64,000 bases of DNA. Origin: Vibrio gigantis (lineage in GTDB: Bacteria > Pseudomonadota > Gammaproteobacteria > Enterobacterales > Vibrionaceae). The stretch lies in contig NZ_AP025492.1 of the NCBI RefSeq assembly GCF_024347515.1, positions 1,674,001 to 1,738,000 of the forward strand, given 5' to 3'. The position numbers and the translations under genes are program-made. The notes under the pieces were generated by a model. The model was not told the DNA's origin. It saw only the letters and a list, made by a program, of their open reading frames with translations, and did no database searches. Positions 7,195 through 15,932 of this stretch are shown piece after piece (position 1 is the first letter of the stretch; the number at the start of each line of letters is the position of its first letter).

Positions 7195-10100
7195 TTATTG
7201 CTCCTTGTTGAATGAGGTTTGAGTACCGTTATTTGCAGATTGAGGCGTTGCATCGAGCACAACCACAGCATCTTTAATGGCTTCTGAAACTGACTTTTTC
7301 TCTTCAGTTCGATAGAAAAGCTTATACAGTGCTGGCATTACAAACAGGGACAGCACGGTTGCCGCAGCCAATCCACCGATAATGGTTGCTGCCATTTGGT
7401 CAAACAGAAGATCACTGAGCAGCGGGATCATGCCAAGTGCTGTGGTGAGTGCGCCCATTGAAATCGCCATAGTACGGTTTACGGTCGCTTCTTTGATTGC
7501 ATCAGACAGTGAGCGCCCGTTTTTGCGTTCTAGCTCAATTTGGTCCATCAACACGATGCCGTTCTTGATGATCATACCTGTCAGCGTTACTGCGCCAATC
7601 AATGCCATGAAGCCGAATGGTTTATCCAACAGCAATAAGCTGAATGTCGCCCCCGTCGCCGCAAGCGGTAGGGTGGTGAAGATAATCACTGGCTGTTTGA
7701 AGCCGTTAAACATCGCGACTAGGATAATCACCATCAACAGCATCGCTTTAGGCAGTTGTTTAAGAATATCGCTGACGGCTTTGTGCTCGTCGTAATATTC
7801 GCCGCCCCATTCTAAGTGATACCCATCTGGAAGGTGGATGGACTCAATTTGCTCTTTAACGGAGTTTCTTACTGCTGCTGGTGTCGTGTAGCGACCAACG
7901 CCAGCTTGCGCAGTGATGGTTTTTACTCGGTCACGACGCCAAATCATGGTTTCTTCACTGGTAAGCTCAAACCCATCGATGACTTGGCCTAGTGGAACGC
8001 TGTGAATGCCTAATAAAGAACGAACAGGCAGCGTTTCTAGCGATTGAATCGAGCTCTCTGTACCACGTAGTTGAATAGTGACCAACTCATCGTTTAAGTT
8101 CATACGACCAAGTGGCATGCCTTCTGATGCACGTTTCATCGCGAATGCGATATCCGCACGGTTAATACCGGCAAGGCGCATCTTGTCTTGATTAATAACC
8201 GGTTCTAGTACTTTGCTCTTTTGACGCCAATCGTCACGCACGTATTTGGTGTCTGGGTGTAGAGCAAAGATAGCTTTCGCTTGCTCTGATAAGCCGTGAA
8301 GCACCTCGATGTCAGGACCCGAGAAACGCGCTTCAACACTGAACTTATCCGCAGTCGCCAGTTTTAAGCTTCTAAAGCGAGGATCGGCATTCGGAAACTC
8401 TTCCATTAACCATTTGTCACCACGCGCAATCAACGGGCTGAGTGATGGAAAATCGGTAGCGTTAATCAAGATCTGACCGTAAGCAGGGTCAAACGGTTCT
8501 GGCTCAATAGTCACTGAGAAGCGTGGAGCACCAGCGCCAACGTATGTTGAAATGCTTTCGACTTCAGGCTGCTCTAACAACCATTGTTCGATACGCTTCA
8601 TGTCTTCTGAGGTTTGTTCAACCTTGGCGCCATTTGGTAGCCAGTAATCTAGGAATAGGATGGGTCTGTCGGCTTGTGGAATAAAGTTAACCGCAATGCT
8701 CGGGATAGCCAATGCTGTTACCAATATCAGCGGAATAAGCCCCGTCATTGCTTTGAGTGGGTTATCTACCGTCCAGTTTACGCTCTTACGGTATAAGCTT
8801 ACTTTTGTGCTGTCAGCTTGTTTGCTTGGCTTGATGAAGAACCAACACATCAAGGCCGTGAAGGTCATTGCGACTAGCCAAGACAGTAACAGTGACGACG
8901 CGATGATAAGGAATACTGAGCTTGCGAACTCAGCCGCATCCGTTTTTGAGAAGATAACAGGGCTTGCACCCATGATAGCGATAACCGTCGCGCCAAAGAG
9001 TGGTGTTGCTGTCTCTTTGACAGAATCAATTGCGGCTTTGGTCCGGTCGATGCCTTTGTTTATTTTCACAATCATCATATCGGTGATGACAATGGCGTTA
9101 TCAACCAACATGCCGAGCGCAAGAATGAACGTACCTAGCGAAACTCGGTGTAAATCAATAGAAGCGATGTTCATGTAGATAAGCGTTAGCAAGATCGTCA
9201 GCAGTAAGCTTGACCCAACAATGGTTGCGCTTTTTAGGCCCATGAATATAGACAGGACGACGAATACAATCGCGACACTTTCCAGCAAGTTGCTTACGAA
9301 ATTGTCGATAGATTTTTGAACCTCTTCGGGCTGGTTTGCAACCGTCGCGATATCAACGCCTAATGGCAAAGTCGCTTGGAAATCGCTGACGATCTGATTG
9401 ATTTCATCACCAAGCGATACCACGTTGACACCGGTGACTGGGCTCATTGCCAATGTGACTGCAGGTACGCCGTTGTAGCGGTTTTCTGTCATCATTGGCT
9501 CTTGATAGCCCATTGTGACGTTAGCGATGTCGCCTAAACGGATTAAGCTGGTTCCTAATTCACTTACGCCACCTTTGATCATTAGGTTTTTGATGTCGTC
9601 TAACGAACCAAATTCACTCGACTGTTGAACGCGAATACGTTCAGAGCCTGCTGAAAATTTGCCCGCATCAAACGTCATGTTCTGGCTATTAAGCTGTGAC
9701 CAAACTTGTGTGATAGATAGGCCGTATTGTGCCAATCTTTCATCTGGGATGTCGATGTGAACAACACGTGGCTGAACACCGTGTAATTCGATCTTCTTAA
9801 TGCCATCGACAGTTTTGATTCGACGTTGTAACTCTTCTGCGTAACGTCTTAGTTCAGCTGGCGAAGCATCCTTACTGTGGATAGAGAAAAGCATGCCGTA
9901 GACTTCAGAAAATTCGTCTTGTACGACACTGATCTGCGCCGTCGAAGGCAGTAACAACTTCATGTCAGACACTTTACGACGCAACAAGTCCCACTCTTGT
10001 GGCAGTGCTTTTGAATTGAGAGACTCTTTAAGGTCAACAAATACCATTGAGATGCCCGGACGAGACAGCGAACGCAGCCGGTTCAATGACCCCATCTCTT

Positions 10101-10317
10101 GCAGTTTAGTCTCAACGGTATCCGTAACTTGTTGCTCCACTTCTTCGGCAGAAGCGCCGGGGTAGAGTGTTACGACAACCGCCGTTTTGATGGTGAAACT
10201 TGGATCTTCGAGTTTGCCAAGATCAAAGTAAGAAAACAGGCCTGCGATGACACTCAATGCAGTGAAAAACAGGATGAAGGTGCGTTGTTTTATCGCGAAA
10301 TCAGCTAGATTCATCAT
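7195..10317 (-). CDS. RND efflux pump, inner membrane transporter
   Basis: 1040 residues, the standard size of an HAE1/AcrB-type resistance-nodulation-division proton antiporter. The first helix (NLADFAIKQRTFILFFTALSVIAG) is followed by the porter head; the conserved TM4 motif with the proton-relay aspartates is seen in GTFILALGMLVDNAIVITDMM, and later TALGMIPLLSDLL and FVMPALYKLFYR mark the last helices. The divergent N-terminus (LEDPSFTIKTAVVVTLYPGAS) resembles the group of pumps related to VexH/MexK/TriC rather than AcrB. The gene lies seven bases after the adaptor gene, in one operon with the outer membrane factor. The substrate range is unknown. Confidence 0.95.
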   Translation of the reverse strand: MMNLADFAIKQRTFILFFTALSVIAGLFSYFDLGKLEDPSFTIKTAVVVTLYPGASAEEVEQQVTDTVETKLQEMGSLNRLRSLSRPGISMVFVDLKESLNSKALPQEWDLLRRKVSDMKLLLPSTAQISVVQDEFSEVYGMLFSIHSKDASPAELRRYAEELQRRIKTVDGIKKIELHGVQPRVVHIDIPDERLAQYGLSITQVWSQLNSQNMTFDAGKFSAGSERIRVQQSSEFGSLDDIKNLMIKGGVSELGTSLIRLGDIANVTMGYQEPMMTENRYNGVPAVTLAMSPVTGVNVVSLGDEINQIVSDFQATLPLGVDIATVANQPEEVQKSIDNFVSNLLESVAIVFVVLSIFMGLKSATIVGSSLLLTILLTLIYMNIASIDLHRVSLGTFILALGMLVDNAIVITDMMIVKINKGIDRTKAAIDSVKETATPLFGATVIAIMGASPVIFSKTDAAEFASSVFLIIASSLLLSWLVAMTFTALMCWFFIKPSKQADSTKVSLYRKSVNWTVDNPLKAMTGLIPLILVTALAIPSIAVNFIPQADRPILFLDYWLPNGAKVEQTSEDMKRIEQWLLEQPEVESISTYVGAGAPRFSVTIEPEPFDPAYGQILINATDFPSLSPLIARGDKWLMEEFPNADPRFRSLKLATADKFSVEARFSGPDIEVLHGLSEQAKAIFALHPDTKYVRDDWRQKSKVLEPVINQDKMRLAGINRADIAFAMKRASEGMPLGRMNLNDELVTIQLRGTESSIQSLETLPVRSLLGIHSVPLGQVIDGFELTSEETMIWRRDRVKTITAQAGVGRYTTPAAVRNSVKEQIESIHLPDGYHLEWGGEYYDEHKAVSDILKQLPKAMLLMVIILVAMFNGFKQPVIIFTTLPLAATGATFSLLLLDKPFGFMALIGAVTLTGMIIKNGIVLMDQIELERKNGRSLSDAIKEATVNRTMAISMGALTTALGMIPLLSDLLFDQMAATIIGGLAAATVLSLFVMPALYKLFYRTEEKKSVSEAIKDAVVVLDATPQSANNGTQTSFNKEQ

Positions 10318-10324
10318 GATTTAC

Positions 10325-11494
10325 CTACAGGCTCTTAACTTTAATGTCGGAGAAGTGTTGGCCTTCCGTGACGTACTGCGCACCGCTTACTACGACGAAA
10401 TCGCCATCGTTGAGCGCAGATTCAACACACACGGTATTTTTAGACATCGAAACCACATCCACAGTCACGCCATGAGCTTGCTCATTTTGAATGGTGAATA
10501 CTTGTTCAATGCCCGATTGATTCACGATCGTTGAATACGGTAAGCAGAAATTGTTGGTTGGTTCGCCAAGCTGAGTCATGAGTGTGACAGCCTTACCTGG
10601 CAATATAGATTTATCGGCTGACTCTACATGGTAAGTAACCGCATAAGTCTGTTTAATAGGGTGAGGTGATGTTGCAATCTCAGCGGCATAACCGATCAGC
10701 TTTTCTTCTGAGCCGTACCAGTTAATAACAGCGGTTTGCTTCGGTTTGAATTCATGAATCAAGTTTTCCGGGACTTGGATTTTAACTTCAAGTTGTTCGG
10801 GGTTGTGGATGGTGAAAACCGATATGCCCGGCAGGACTTGTTCGAATTGATCGAAATTCGATGACGCTACTACGCCGTCGAATGGCGCAAGCAGTTGTGT
10901 ATAGCGAATCGAATCTTTTGCGCGACGTATGTTCTGTTCAACCACTTTAACCGCCGCTTCACTTCTTTCATAACCACTGATTGCACGATCCAGATTAACA
11001 TCGGCAATCGCGTTGTCAGCAATGGCTTGCTTCACGCGAGCGAGCTCGGCTTTAGCCAATTTATGCGCAGACTTTGCTTCAAGAGAGCGGGCTTGTAACT
11101 CTTCCAGCGCTACTTGGTAATCGTGTGGGTCAAGTTGTGCTAATGGTTGCCCCTTCTTAACAGAATCACCCACTGAGACCATCATGTTTTGAATGGTGCC
11201 AGGCACACGAAACGCAACGCCAGCCGTTTCTGATGATTGCAATTTGCCCGTAAAGGATTTTTCAATCTGATGAGAAAGAGGCTCAAGTTGGATAACTTGA
11301 ATCGGTCGCGTTTGTTTTTGAGGTATTGTCGCCTCAGAGTCATTACAGCCAAAGAGAGAGGATAGGCTTAGTGCGAGTACTGTATATTTAAGGAGAGGTG
11401 TGTCTTTAAGACTCGGTGTATGTTTAAGAATAGGTAAATGCTTAAACATGGGGGTCTGTTGAAAGATAGACGAATATTGAGAAATAGGCTTCAT
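10325..11494 (-). CDS. RND efflux periplasmic adaptor (membrane fusion protein), lipoprotein
   Basis: 389 residues. The adaptor bridges the pump and outer membrane factor. The lipobox is LSSLFGC (C50), giving a lipid-anchored protein; beyond it are the two biotinyl-lipoyl halves (GVAFRVPGTIQNMMVSVGDSVKKGQPL and LLAPFDGVVAS), the helical hairpin and the barrel. The ATG at 11494 has AGGAG seven bases upstream. The segment before the lipobox is unusually long and consists of five six-residue repeats of the form X-[F/L]-K-x-[T/L]-P (residues 10-39), encoded by 18-bp tandem repeats. First gene of the three-gene efflux operon, downstream of a LysR gene on the same strand. Confidence 0.92.
   Translation of the reverse strand: MKPISQYSSIFQQTPMFKHLPILKHTPSLKDTPLLKYTVLALSLSSLFGCNDSEATIPQKQTRPIQVIQLEPLSHQIEKSFTGKLQSSETAGVAFRVPGTIQNMMVSVGDSVKKGQPLAQLDPHDYQVALEELQARSLEAKSAHKLAKAELARVKQAIADNAIADVNLDRAISGYERSEAAVKVVEQNIRRAKDSIRYTQLLAPFDGVVASSNFDQFEQVLPGISVFTIHNPEQLEVKIQVPENLIHEFKPKQTAVINWYGSEEKLIGYAAEIATSPHPIKQTYAVTYHVESADKSILPGKAVTLMTQLGEPTNNFCLPYSTIVNQSGIEQVFTIQNEQAHGVTVDVVSMSKNTVCVESALNDGDFVVVSGAQYVTEGQHFSDIKVKSL
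11378..11467 (-). repeat. 18-bp imperfect tandem repeat, five units, in the adaptor leader
   Basis: Reading the minus strand, five in-frame 18-bp units encode IFQQTP, MFKHLP, ILKHTP, SLKDTP and LLKYTV. The middle units share the core CTTAAAnAnACACC. Each unit adds six residues to the part of the signal peptide before the hydrophobic core, so copy-number change would keep the frame. Confidence 0.8.
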
Positions 11495-11593
11495 GGATTA
11501 CTCCTGTCAGTTTATGGAGCAATTCTATCTTTCAGTTTTGTTTAGATAATCTAGTCTATTCGCGAAACACTGTCATGATATTCGTTACAATAA

Positions 11594-12472
11594 TTAAAGA
11601 TTTGGAAGTTCTTGTAATAAAAAATCAATCAAAAGTTGAGCGGGATGACTCAGCGCTTTGCGTTGTGGGTAGAGTAGCCACGCTTCTTCGTTTTGAAGGT
11701 TTGCATCAGGGAACAGGTTGATCAAGGTTCCGTCTTTGAGCTGCTGTCGTACCAAAAGTTCAGGCAGCAATGCGATACCTCTGTGACGGGTCGCTCCACC
11801 GACTACGAAGCCGATACTGTCACTGACCACGGAAGGCTCGACCTTGATGATGTGGTCTTTGATGTCCCATTGCTTGTCGATGTCACCACTTGGCCATCGA
11901 AAGCAAACAAACGGGTAGTTGGTAATTTCTCTTATGCTTGAAGGAGTGCCTTCTTTCTTTAGAAACTCAGGACTGGCTACAAAAACACGCTGTAAAACCA
12001 TGACTTTACGTGCCACTACGTTCGCGTCACTCAACGTACCACCATGCATCGCGAGATCTAACCCTTGTCGGTACATATCAACAAAACCGTTGCTGATAGT
12101 ACGAATATCAAGTTCGATCTTTGGGTACATATCTTGGAATTTAAACAGAGTCGATTGGATGATGTCGCTGGTTTCTGGCAACAGGCCAATCTTAACTTGT
12201 CCGTGTGCAACCTCTGATAGGTTGGAGGCGATATGGTTCGCTTTGTCGAGTGCACTTAACGCATTGAGCAGCTCTTTATAATAAAGCTCACCAGATTTAG
12301 TTAACGAAAGGCTGCGAGTGGTTCTAAAGAACAATTGAATGCCGAGAGCCTTTTCAAGGTCGTTAATTCTGCGACTAACGTTAGCGCGGGGAAGGTCAAG
12401 TGCATTGGCAGCGGCAGTAAAACTACCCAGTTCGACAACGGTGGTAAACAGCTTAAGATCTTCGATTTTCAT
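11594..12472 (-). CDS. LysR family transcriptional regulator
   Basis: 292 residues, normal for the family. The N-terminal winged helix-turn-helix is clear (LKLFTTVVELGSFTAAANALDLPRANVSRRINDLE, residues 5-40), followed by the linker helix and the two-lobed co-inducer domain (GQVKIGLLPETSDIIQ onward). It belongs to the CrgA/YafC-like subgroup. Unlike most LysR genes it is not divergent from its likely target: the efflux operon begins 99 bp downstream on the same strand, so it may be partly co-transcribed or act on a promoter in that gap. The inducer is unknown. Confidence 0.9.
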   Translation of the reverse strand: MKIEDLKLFTTVVELGSFTAAANALDLPRANVSRRINDLEKALGIQLFFRTTRSLSLTKSGELYYKELLNALSALDKANHIASNLSEVAHGQVKIGLLPETSDIIQSTLFKFQDMYPKIELDIRTISNGFVDMYRQGLDLAMHGGTLSDANVVARKVMVLQRVFVASPEFLKKEGTPSSIREITNYPFVCFRWPSGDIDKQWDIKDHIIKVEPSVVSDSIGFVVGGATRHRGIALLPELLVRQQLKDGTLINLFPDANLQNEEAWLLYPQRKALSHPAQLLIDFLLQELPNL

Positions 12473-12576
12473 AACAACGGCATTTAATCGTTTTTAGAAC
12501 AGTATGTTGGCATCGTATACCAATTGAATTTTAAAATCGAAACGTTCTTAACTTTGATTTGTCTGAGGCAGTAAAA

Positions 12577-12612
12577 AAAGCCAGCCGATAAATTATTATC
12601 AATGCTGGCTTT
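12577..12612 (-). terminator. intrinsic terminator after sypR
   Basis: Nine-bp stem AAAGCCAGC/GCTGGCTTT with an 18-base AT-rich loop; on the minus strand the stem is followed by a run of seven T. It lies 53 bp past the sypR stop and marks the end of the polysaccharide locus. Confidence 0.85.
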
Positions 12613-12664
12613 GTGTTCACCTTGGACTAGGTAGTCTTATTCTTTAACCTTAGACCATACAGGT

Positions 12665-13324
12665 TTAACGACCCCGACCGTCGACCATTACAATGATTGT
12701 TTTAGAAATGATGCTGAGGTCAGCGACAATCCAAGATTTAACAGAACATAGACTTAATGCATAACTGTGGTCAAAGCCCACTTTACGACGTACATCATCA
12801 ATACAGGTATCATAACCTTGATTCACTTGTGCAAGCCCTGTAATACCAGGCATTACGCCGTATGTACGGTCAGCAAAGTAAGGGATTTCATTCTCTAGTT
12901 TGGTGTAAAAAGTAGGGCGTTCAGGACGAGGACCAATTAGAGACATTTCACCTTTTAATACATTGATCAGTTGAGGGAGCTCATCAAGACGGGTCTTTCT
13001 TAAAAAACGACCAACAGGTGTGATTCGAGGGTCATTTTCGGTAGCCCAAACTGCACCAGACCGAGTTTCTGCATCTTCGTACATACTACGGAACTTCATG
13101 ATTTCAAAGATTTCCATTTTCTCTGGCGTAGATTTACCTACACGCAGTTGACGGTAGAAAATCGGACCACGAGAAGTGAGTACAATCGCCATTGCAATCA
13201 ATGGAAATATTGGCGCTAGTAAAATCAAAGCAATCAGTGAGCTTAAGAAATCGAAAGTACGTTTAGCACGTGAGACTTTGTATTGGTATAGGTTGTGGTT
13301 AGATAGCTGTTCAATGTTAATCAT
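12665..13324 (-). CDS. sypR: polyprenyl-phosphate sugar phosphotransferase (SypR)
   Basis: 219 residues. Initiates polysaccharide assembly by moving a sugar-1-phosphate onto undecaprenyl phosphate. It is the short, catalytic-only type of the bacterial sugar transferase family: one re-entrant helix (FDFLSSLIALILLAPIFPLIAMAIVLT), then KFRSMYEDAE, the catalytic RKTRLDELPQLINVLKGEMSLIGPRPE block and the PGITGLAQVNQGY segment. The last gene of the locus, nine bases after sypQ. Position and family match SypR of the V. fischeri symbiosis polysaccharide locus. The sugar cannot be predicted from sequence. Confidence 0.9.
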   Translation of the reverse strand: MINIEQLSNHNLYQYKVSRAKRTFDFLSSLIALILLAPIFPLIAMAIVLTSRGPIFYRQLRVGKSTPEKMEIFEIMKFRSMYEDAETRSGAVWATENDPRITPVGRFLRKTRLDELPQLINVLKGEMSLIGPRPERPTFYTKLENEIPYFADRTYGVMPGITGLAQVNQGYDTCIDDVRRKVGFDHSYALSLCSVKSWIVADLSIISKTIIVMVDGRGR

Positions 13325-13333
13325 AATAAGTCC

Positions 13334-14521
13334 TTAATGATTCGCTCGTGTCCAAGGTGAGTCTTCTAGCCCGATCAGATAACGGATACCACCGATAAAG
13401 TTGGCATAATGACCAACAATCAAATATGAGATTAATGAAATAGGTTTATTGAGTAAGCGCTTGGGTAGTAAGCAGCCAATAACAGCAATGGTGTAGACGG
13501 CAGTTTGTGTCCACAGCAAGACTTCAAACAACAGATAATCGCTGAGAAGAATTGAACATATCAAACATACGATCATCAAGTAGGGAGTGAGCAGGCGAAG
13601 TCCTTTCCCTGAGAAGAACGCAAACGCGATACCTTTGAATTTTGGGCTGAACAAGCCAAATAATCGAATCGCTTGCTGCATGTTGCCAGCAGAGATACGA
13701 AGCCTTCTTTTGAAATCAGTTTTTAAGTTAGACTCTTCTAACTCTAATGCGACCATTTGGGTTTCGTATTCCGCGATGTAGCCTTGTTTGACGATTTGCA
13801 TCGGTAAGATGAAATCATCGTTAATGGTATTTAGTGGAAGTAATTCGAATAAATGTGTTCTAAATAAGTAGAACGCGCCATGAGAACCTAGGCTCGAACC
13901 AAAGGAAGCCTCACACTCTTTTACTGCGGTTTGATACTTCCAATAGGCGTTTTCACCTTCATTGCTGGTTGGGCAGAGTTGGTAGGTTGCGTTTACTACA
14001 CCCACGTTGTCACTTTCGAAGTGAGCACTAGCGATAAGTAATGAATCCAATGAAATCAACGCTGAAACGTCACTAAGAGCTGTGATTTCGCTCGTGATGT
14101 TTGTCACTTCATCATTGATTACCGCCACTTTACCTCGATTCTCCTTATGGTCATGGATCTCAAAGTGGATGTCACTGCACATCGCTTCTTGAATCGCCAT
14201 CTGCGCGGTTTCGACTGTTTGGTCGGTACATCCATCACATGCAATGATGACTTGTAACTTTTTCTTTGGATAATCTAACGCAGCAAGATTACGTATTTTG
14301 TCAGCTATCCATTGTTCTTCATTAAATGCAGGAACTAGGATGGTTATTGAGGGAAGCGTACAGTCTTGCTTTTCATCTTTGTAACAACGAGAGCTTTCGG
14401 AAACTTGGCGAGCGGGGTGGTTTTTCGCATACCAACGTAGCAAGACCGGATAAGCCACGTGATGGTAAATAATCAACATCCCAGAGAAAACACAGAGTAC
14501 AGCAAGTAACCAATCAATCAT
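13334..14521 (-). CDS. sypQ: family 2 glycosyltransferase (SypQ)
   Basis: 395 residues. An N-terminal membrane helix (WLLAVLCVFSGMLIIYHHVAYPVLL) is followed by a GT2 domain beginning ITILVPAFNEEQWIADKI with the nucleotide-sugar binding ACDGCTDQTV, and ends with three to four membrane helices. That arrangement fits processive or membrane-bound GT2 enzymes. The start overlaps the sypP stop by four bases (ATGA), showing translational coupling. Gene order P-Q-R agrees with the syp locus. The sugar donor is unknown. Confidence 0.88.
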   Translation of the reverse strand: MIDWLLAVLCVFSGMLIIYHHVAYPVLLRWYAKNHPARQVSESSRCYKDEKQDCTLPSITILVPAFNEEQWIADKIRNLAALDYPKKKLQVIIACDGCTDQTVETAQMAIQEAMCSDIHFEIHDHKENRGKVAVINDEVTNITSEITALSDVSALISLDSLLIASAHFESDNVGVVNATYQLCPTSNEGENAYWKYQTAVKECEASFGSSLGSHGAFYLFRTHLFELLPLNTINDDFILPMQIVKQGYIAEYETQMVALELEESNLKTDFKRRLRISAGNMQQAIRLFGLFSPKFKGIAFAFFSGKGLRLLTPYLMIVCLICSILLSDYLLFEVLLWTQTAVYTIAVIGCLLPKRLLNKPISLISYLIVGHYANFIGGIRYLIGLEDSPWTRANH

Positions 14522-15621
14522 GCGTACACTCCTTTTGAGATATTGTTGTAAGACGCGACCATGTTGATAATGTCGAAGTTGTCGAGCACATAGCGTCGAG
14601 GGTTTACGTGATGTTTGATATGGTGAGTATTTGACAGTGCTTCGGCTAGTTCAGCAACATTGCCGCTTTTCACGAGCGTACCACTGGTTGGGCATAAGGT
14701 TTCATCGACTGCACCAACATTCATCGCGACGGTTGGAATGTTGCATGCTTGAGCCTCGAGAGTTGAAAGCGGTAGACCTTCATGTCGAGAGGGCAGGCAA
14801 AAGACGTCCAGTGCGCTGTAGAAAGTCGCCATGTCTTCAACTAAACCGAGAAACAGAACACGGTGATTGAGCTTTAATTTATCTGTTAACTGCTCGAATT
14901 GTTCGCGTTTAGAGCCGTCACCCGCAAATGCCACAATGGTATTAGACGGTAGCAGTTCAAGCGCTTTAATAAGCTGATCTTGGCCTTTTACGTGCTCTAG
15001 TCGACCCGCACAGCCGATAACGTGCTTATCGAGAGGGAGATTAAGTTTTACTCTTGATGCTGTTTTTGGGGCTGGTTTGAACTTGTCACAATCAACCCCG
15101 TTCTTTATGGTGATTATGTTGCTGTATGAGAAAGCGGTACGTAGTTGATTGTATACACGGGTAGCATCCGCAACTAAGGTTGGCTGAGTCGCCTTTAACG
15201 CGAGTGCTTGCAAGCGACGACGTTTACTGTTGTTTAGGTGCCATGCGTCGTGTTCGGTATGAATTCGAGTTGGGACTCCCGTTATGCGAGCGGCATACCC
15301 GGCATAAAGTAGTGGCCCAATATGGTGGGTGTGTACTACGTCAGGCTGAATCCCTTTGAATGCTCTAATTAGCTTGATGATGATATTGAATTGCACACCA
15401 GGTGCTTTATCGAGAAATACAATTTGGTTTTGATAAGGTTTTAGCTTAGGCCAATTTTCAATAGACGCTTGTTTTGTCCCTTCTAAGCTAACAATCAAAA
15501 CTTGGTCGCTGGGGTTAGCCAGGCGAAGTAAATCCAAAGTGAGTGTCTCAAGACCTCCAGGTGCAAGGTGCTGAACAACGTGTATGATCTTTTTGCCATG
15601 CTTTGTTAACTGCTTATTCAT
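14518..15621 (-). CDS. sypP: family 4 glycosyltransferase (SypP)
   Basis: 367 residues, GT-B fold. The N-terminal half carries HVVQHLAPGGLETLTLDLL, typical of GT4 enzymes, and the C-terminal half the donor-binding signature FCLPSRHEGLPLSTLEAQAC (E-x7-E type). Cytoplasmic, peripheral. AGGAAG lies eight bases before the ATG. First gene of a separate sypPQR unit: the 311-bp gap upstream holds a terminator for sypO, a sigma-54 promoter and a SypG-type binding site. Confidence 0.9.
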   Translation of the reverse strand: MNKQLTKHGKKIIHVVQHLAPGGLETLTLDLLRLANPSDQVLIVSLEGTKQASIENWPKLKPYQNQIVFLDKAPGVQFNIIIKLIRAFKGIQPDVVHTHHIGPLLYAGYAARITGVPTRIHTEHDAWHLNNSKRRRLQALALKATQPTLVADATRVYNQLRTAFSYSNIITIKNGVDCDKFKPAPKTASRVKLNLPLDKHVIGCAGRLEHVKGQDQLIKALELLPSNTIVAFAGDGSKREQFEQLTDKLKLNHRVLFLGLVEDMATFYSALDVFCLPSRHEGLPLSTLEAQACNIPTVAMNVGAVDETLCPTSGTLVKSGNVAELAEALSNTHHIKHHVNPRRYVLDNFDIINMVASYNNISKGVYA

Positions 15622-15713
15622 AACTTGCTTCCTGCCATAGTTATTTTTATTTAGCCTTTCTTATCGTTTGCTTTTAAATCGCATTGTTAAAAATGGCTTC
15701 TATACAATTAGAT

Positions 15714-15729
15714 AGCAGGAGTTGTGCCA
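15714..15729 (-). promoter_or_regulatory. sigma-54 promoter of sypP
   Basis: On the minus strand TGGCACAACTCCTGCT, matching the -24/-12 consensus TGGCACRNNNNTTGCW at all positions except one T of the -12 element. It is 93 bp upstream of the sypP start. Confidence 0.75.
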
Positions 15730-15787
15730 ATAAAATATTTGCTATTTTTCAATGTGTTAGGTGTTTTTATGAGGTGGGGCTTTTAAA

Positions 15788-15802
15788 TTCTCAAATTGGG
15801 AA
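15788..15802. promoter_or_regulatory. SypG-type binding element upstream of sypP
   Basis: TTCTCAAATTGGGAA, an imperfect palindrome matching the published TTCTCANNNTG core of the SypG-binding element in V. fischeri. Its centre lies about 73 bp upstream of the centre of the sigma-54 promoter, suitable for an enhancer-binding protein. Confidence 0.7.
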
Positions 15803-15889
15803 TCAAAACAAAACCCAACACGGTTAGGTTTTAGACACGCGGTTAGAGAACAAAATATTGAGTCGGAGATGAGCTACTCAAATAGAAAA

Positions 15890-15910
15890 ACGCCAACAAG
15901 ATGCTGGCGT
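15890..15910 (-). terminator. terminator after sypO
   Basis: Stem ACGCCA/TGGCGT; on the minus strand it is followed by five T. It lies just beyond the sypO stop and separates sypM-O from sypP-R. The stem is short (6 bp). Confidence 0.6.
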
Positions 15911-15932
15911 GAGGAAGGTTACTGTTGGGTGG

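Noticed and set aside
8660..9178. Long open frame on the plus strand opposite the RND pump gene
   Set aside because: It lies antisense within a strongly conserved pump gene, has no ribosome site and encodes no recognisable protein; the same holds for 50310-50744 opposite nagK.
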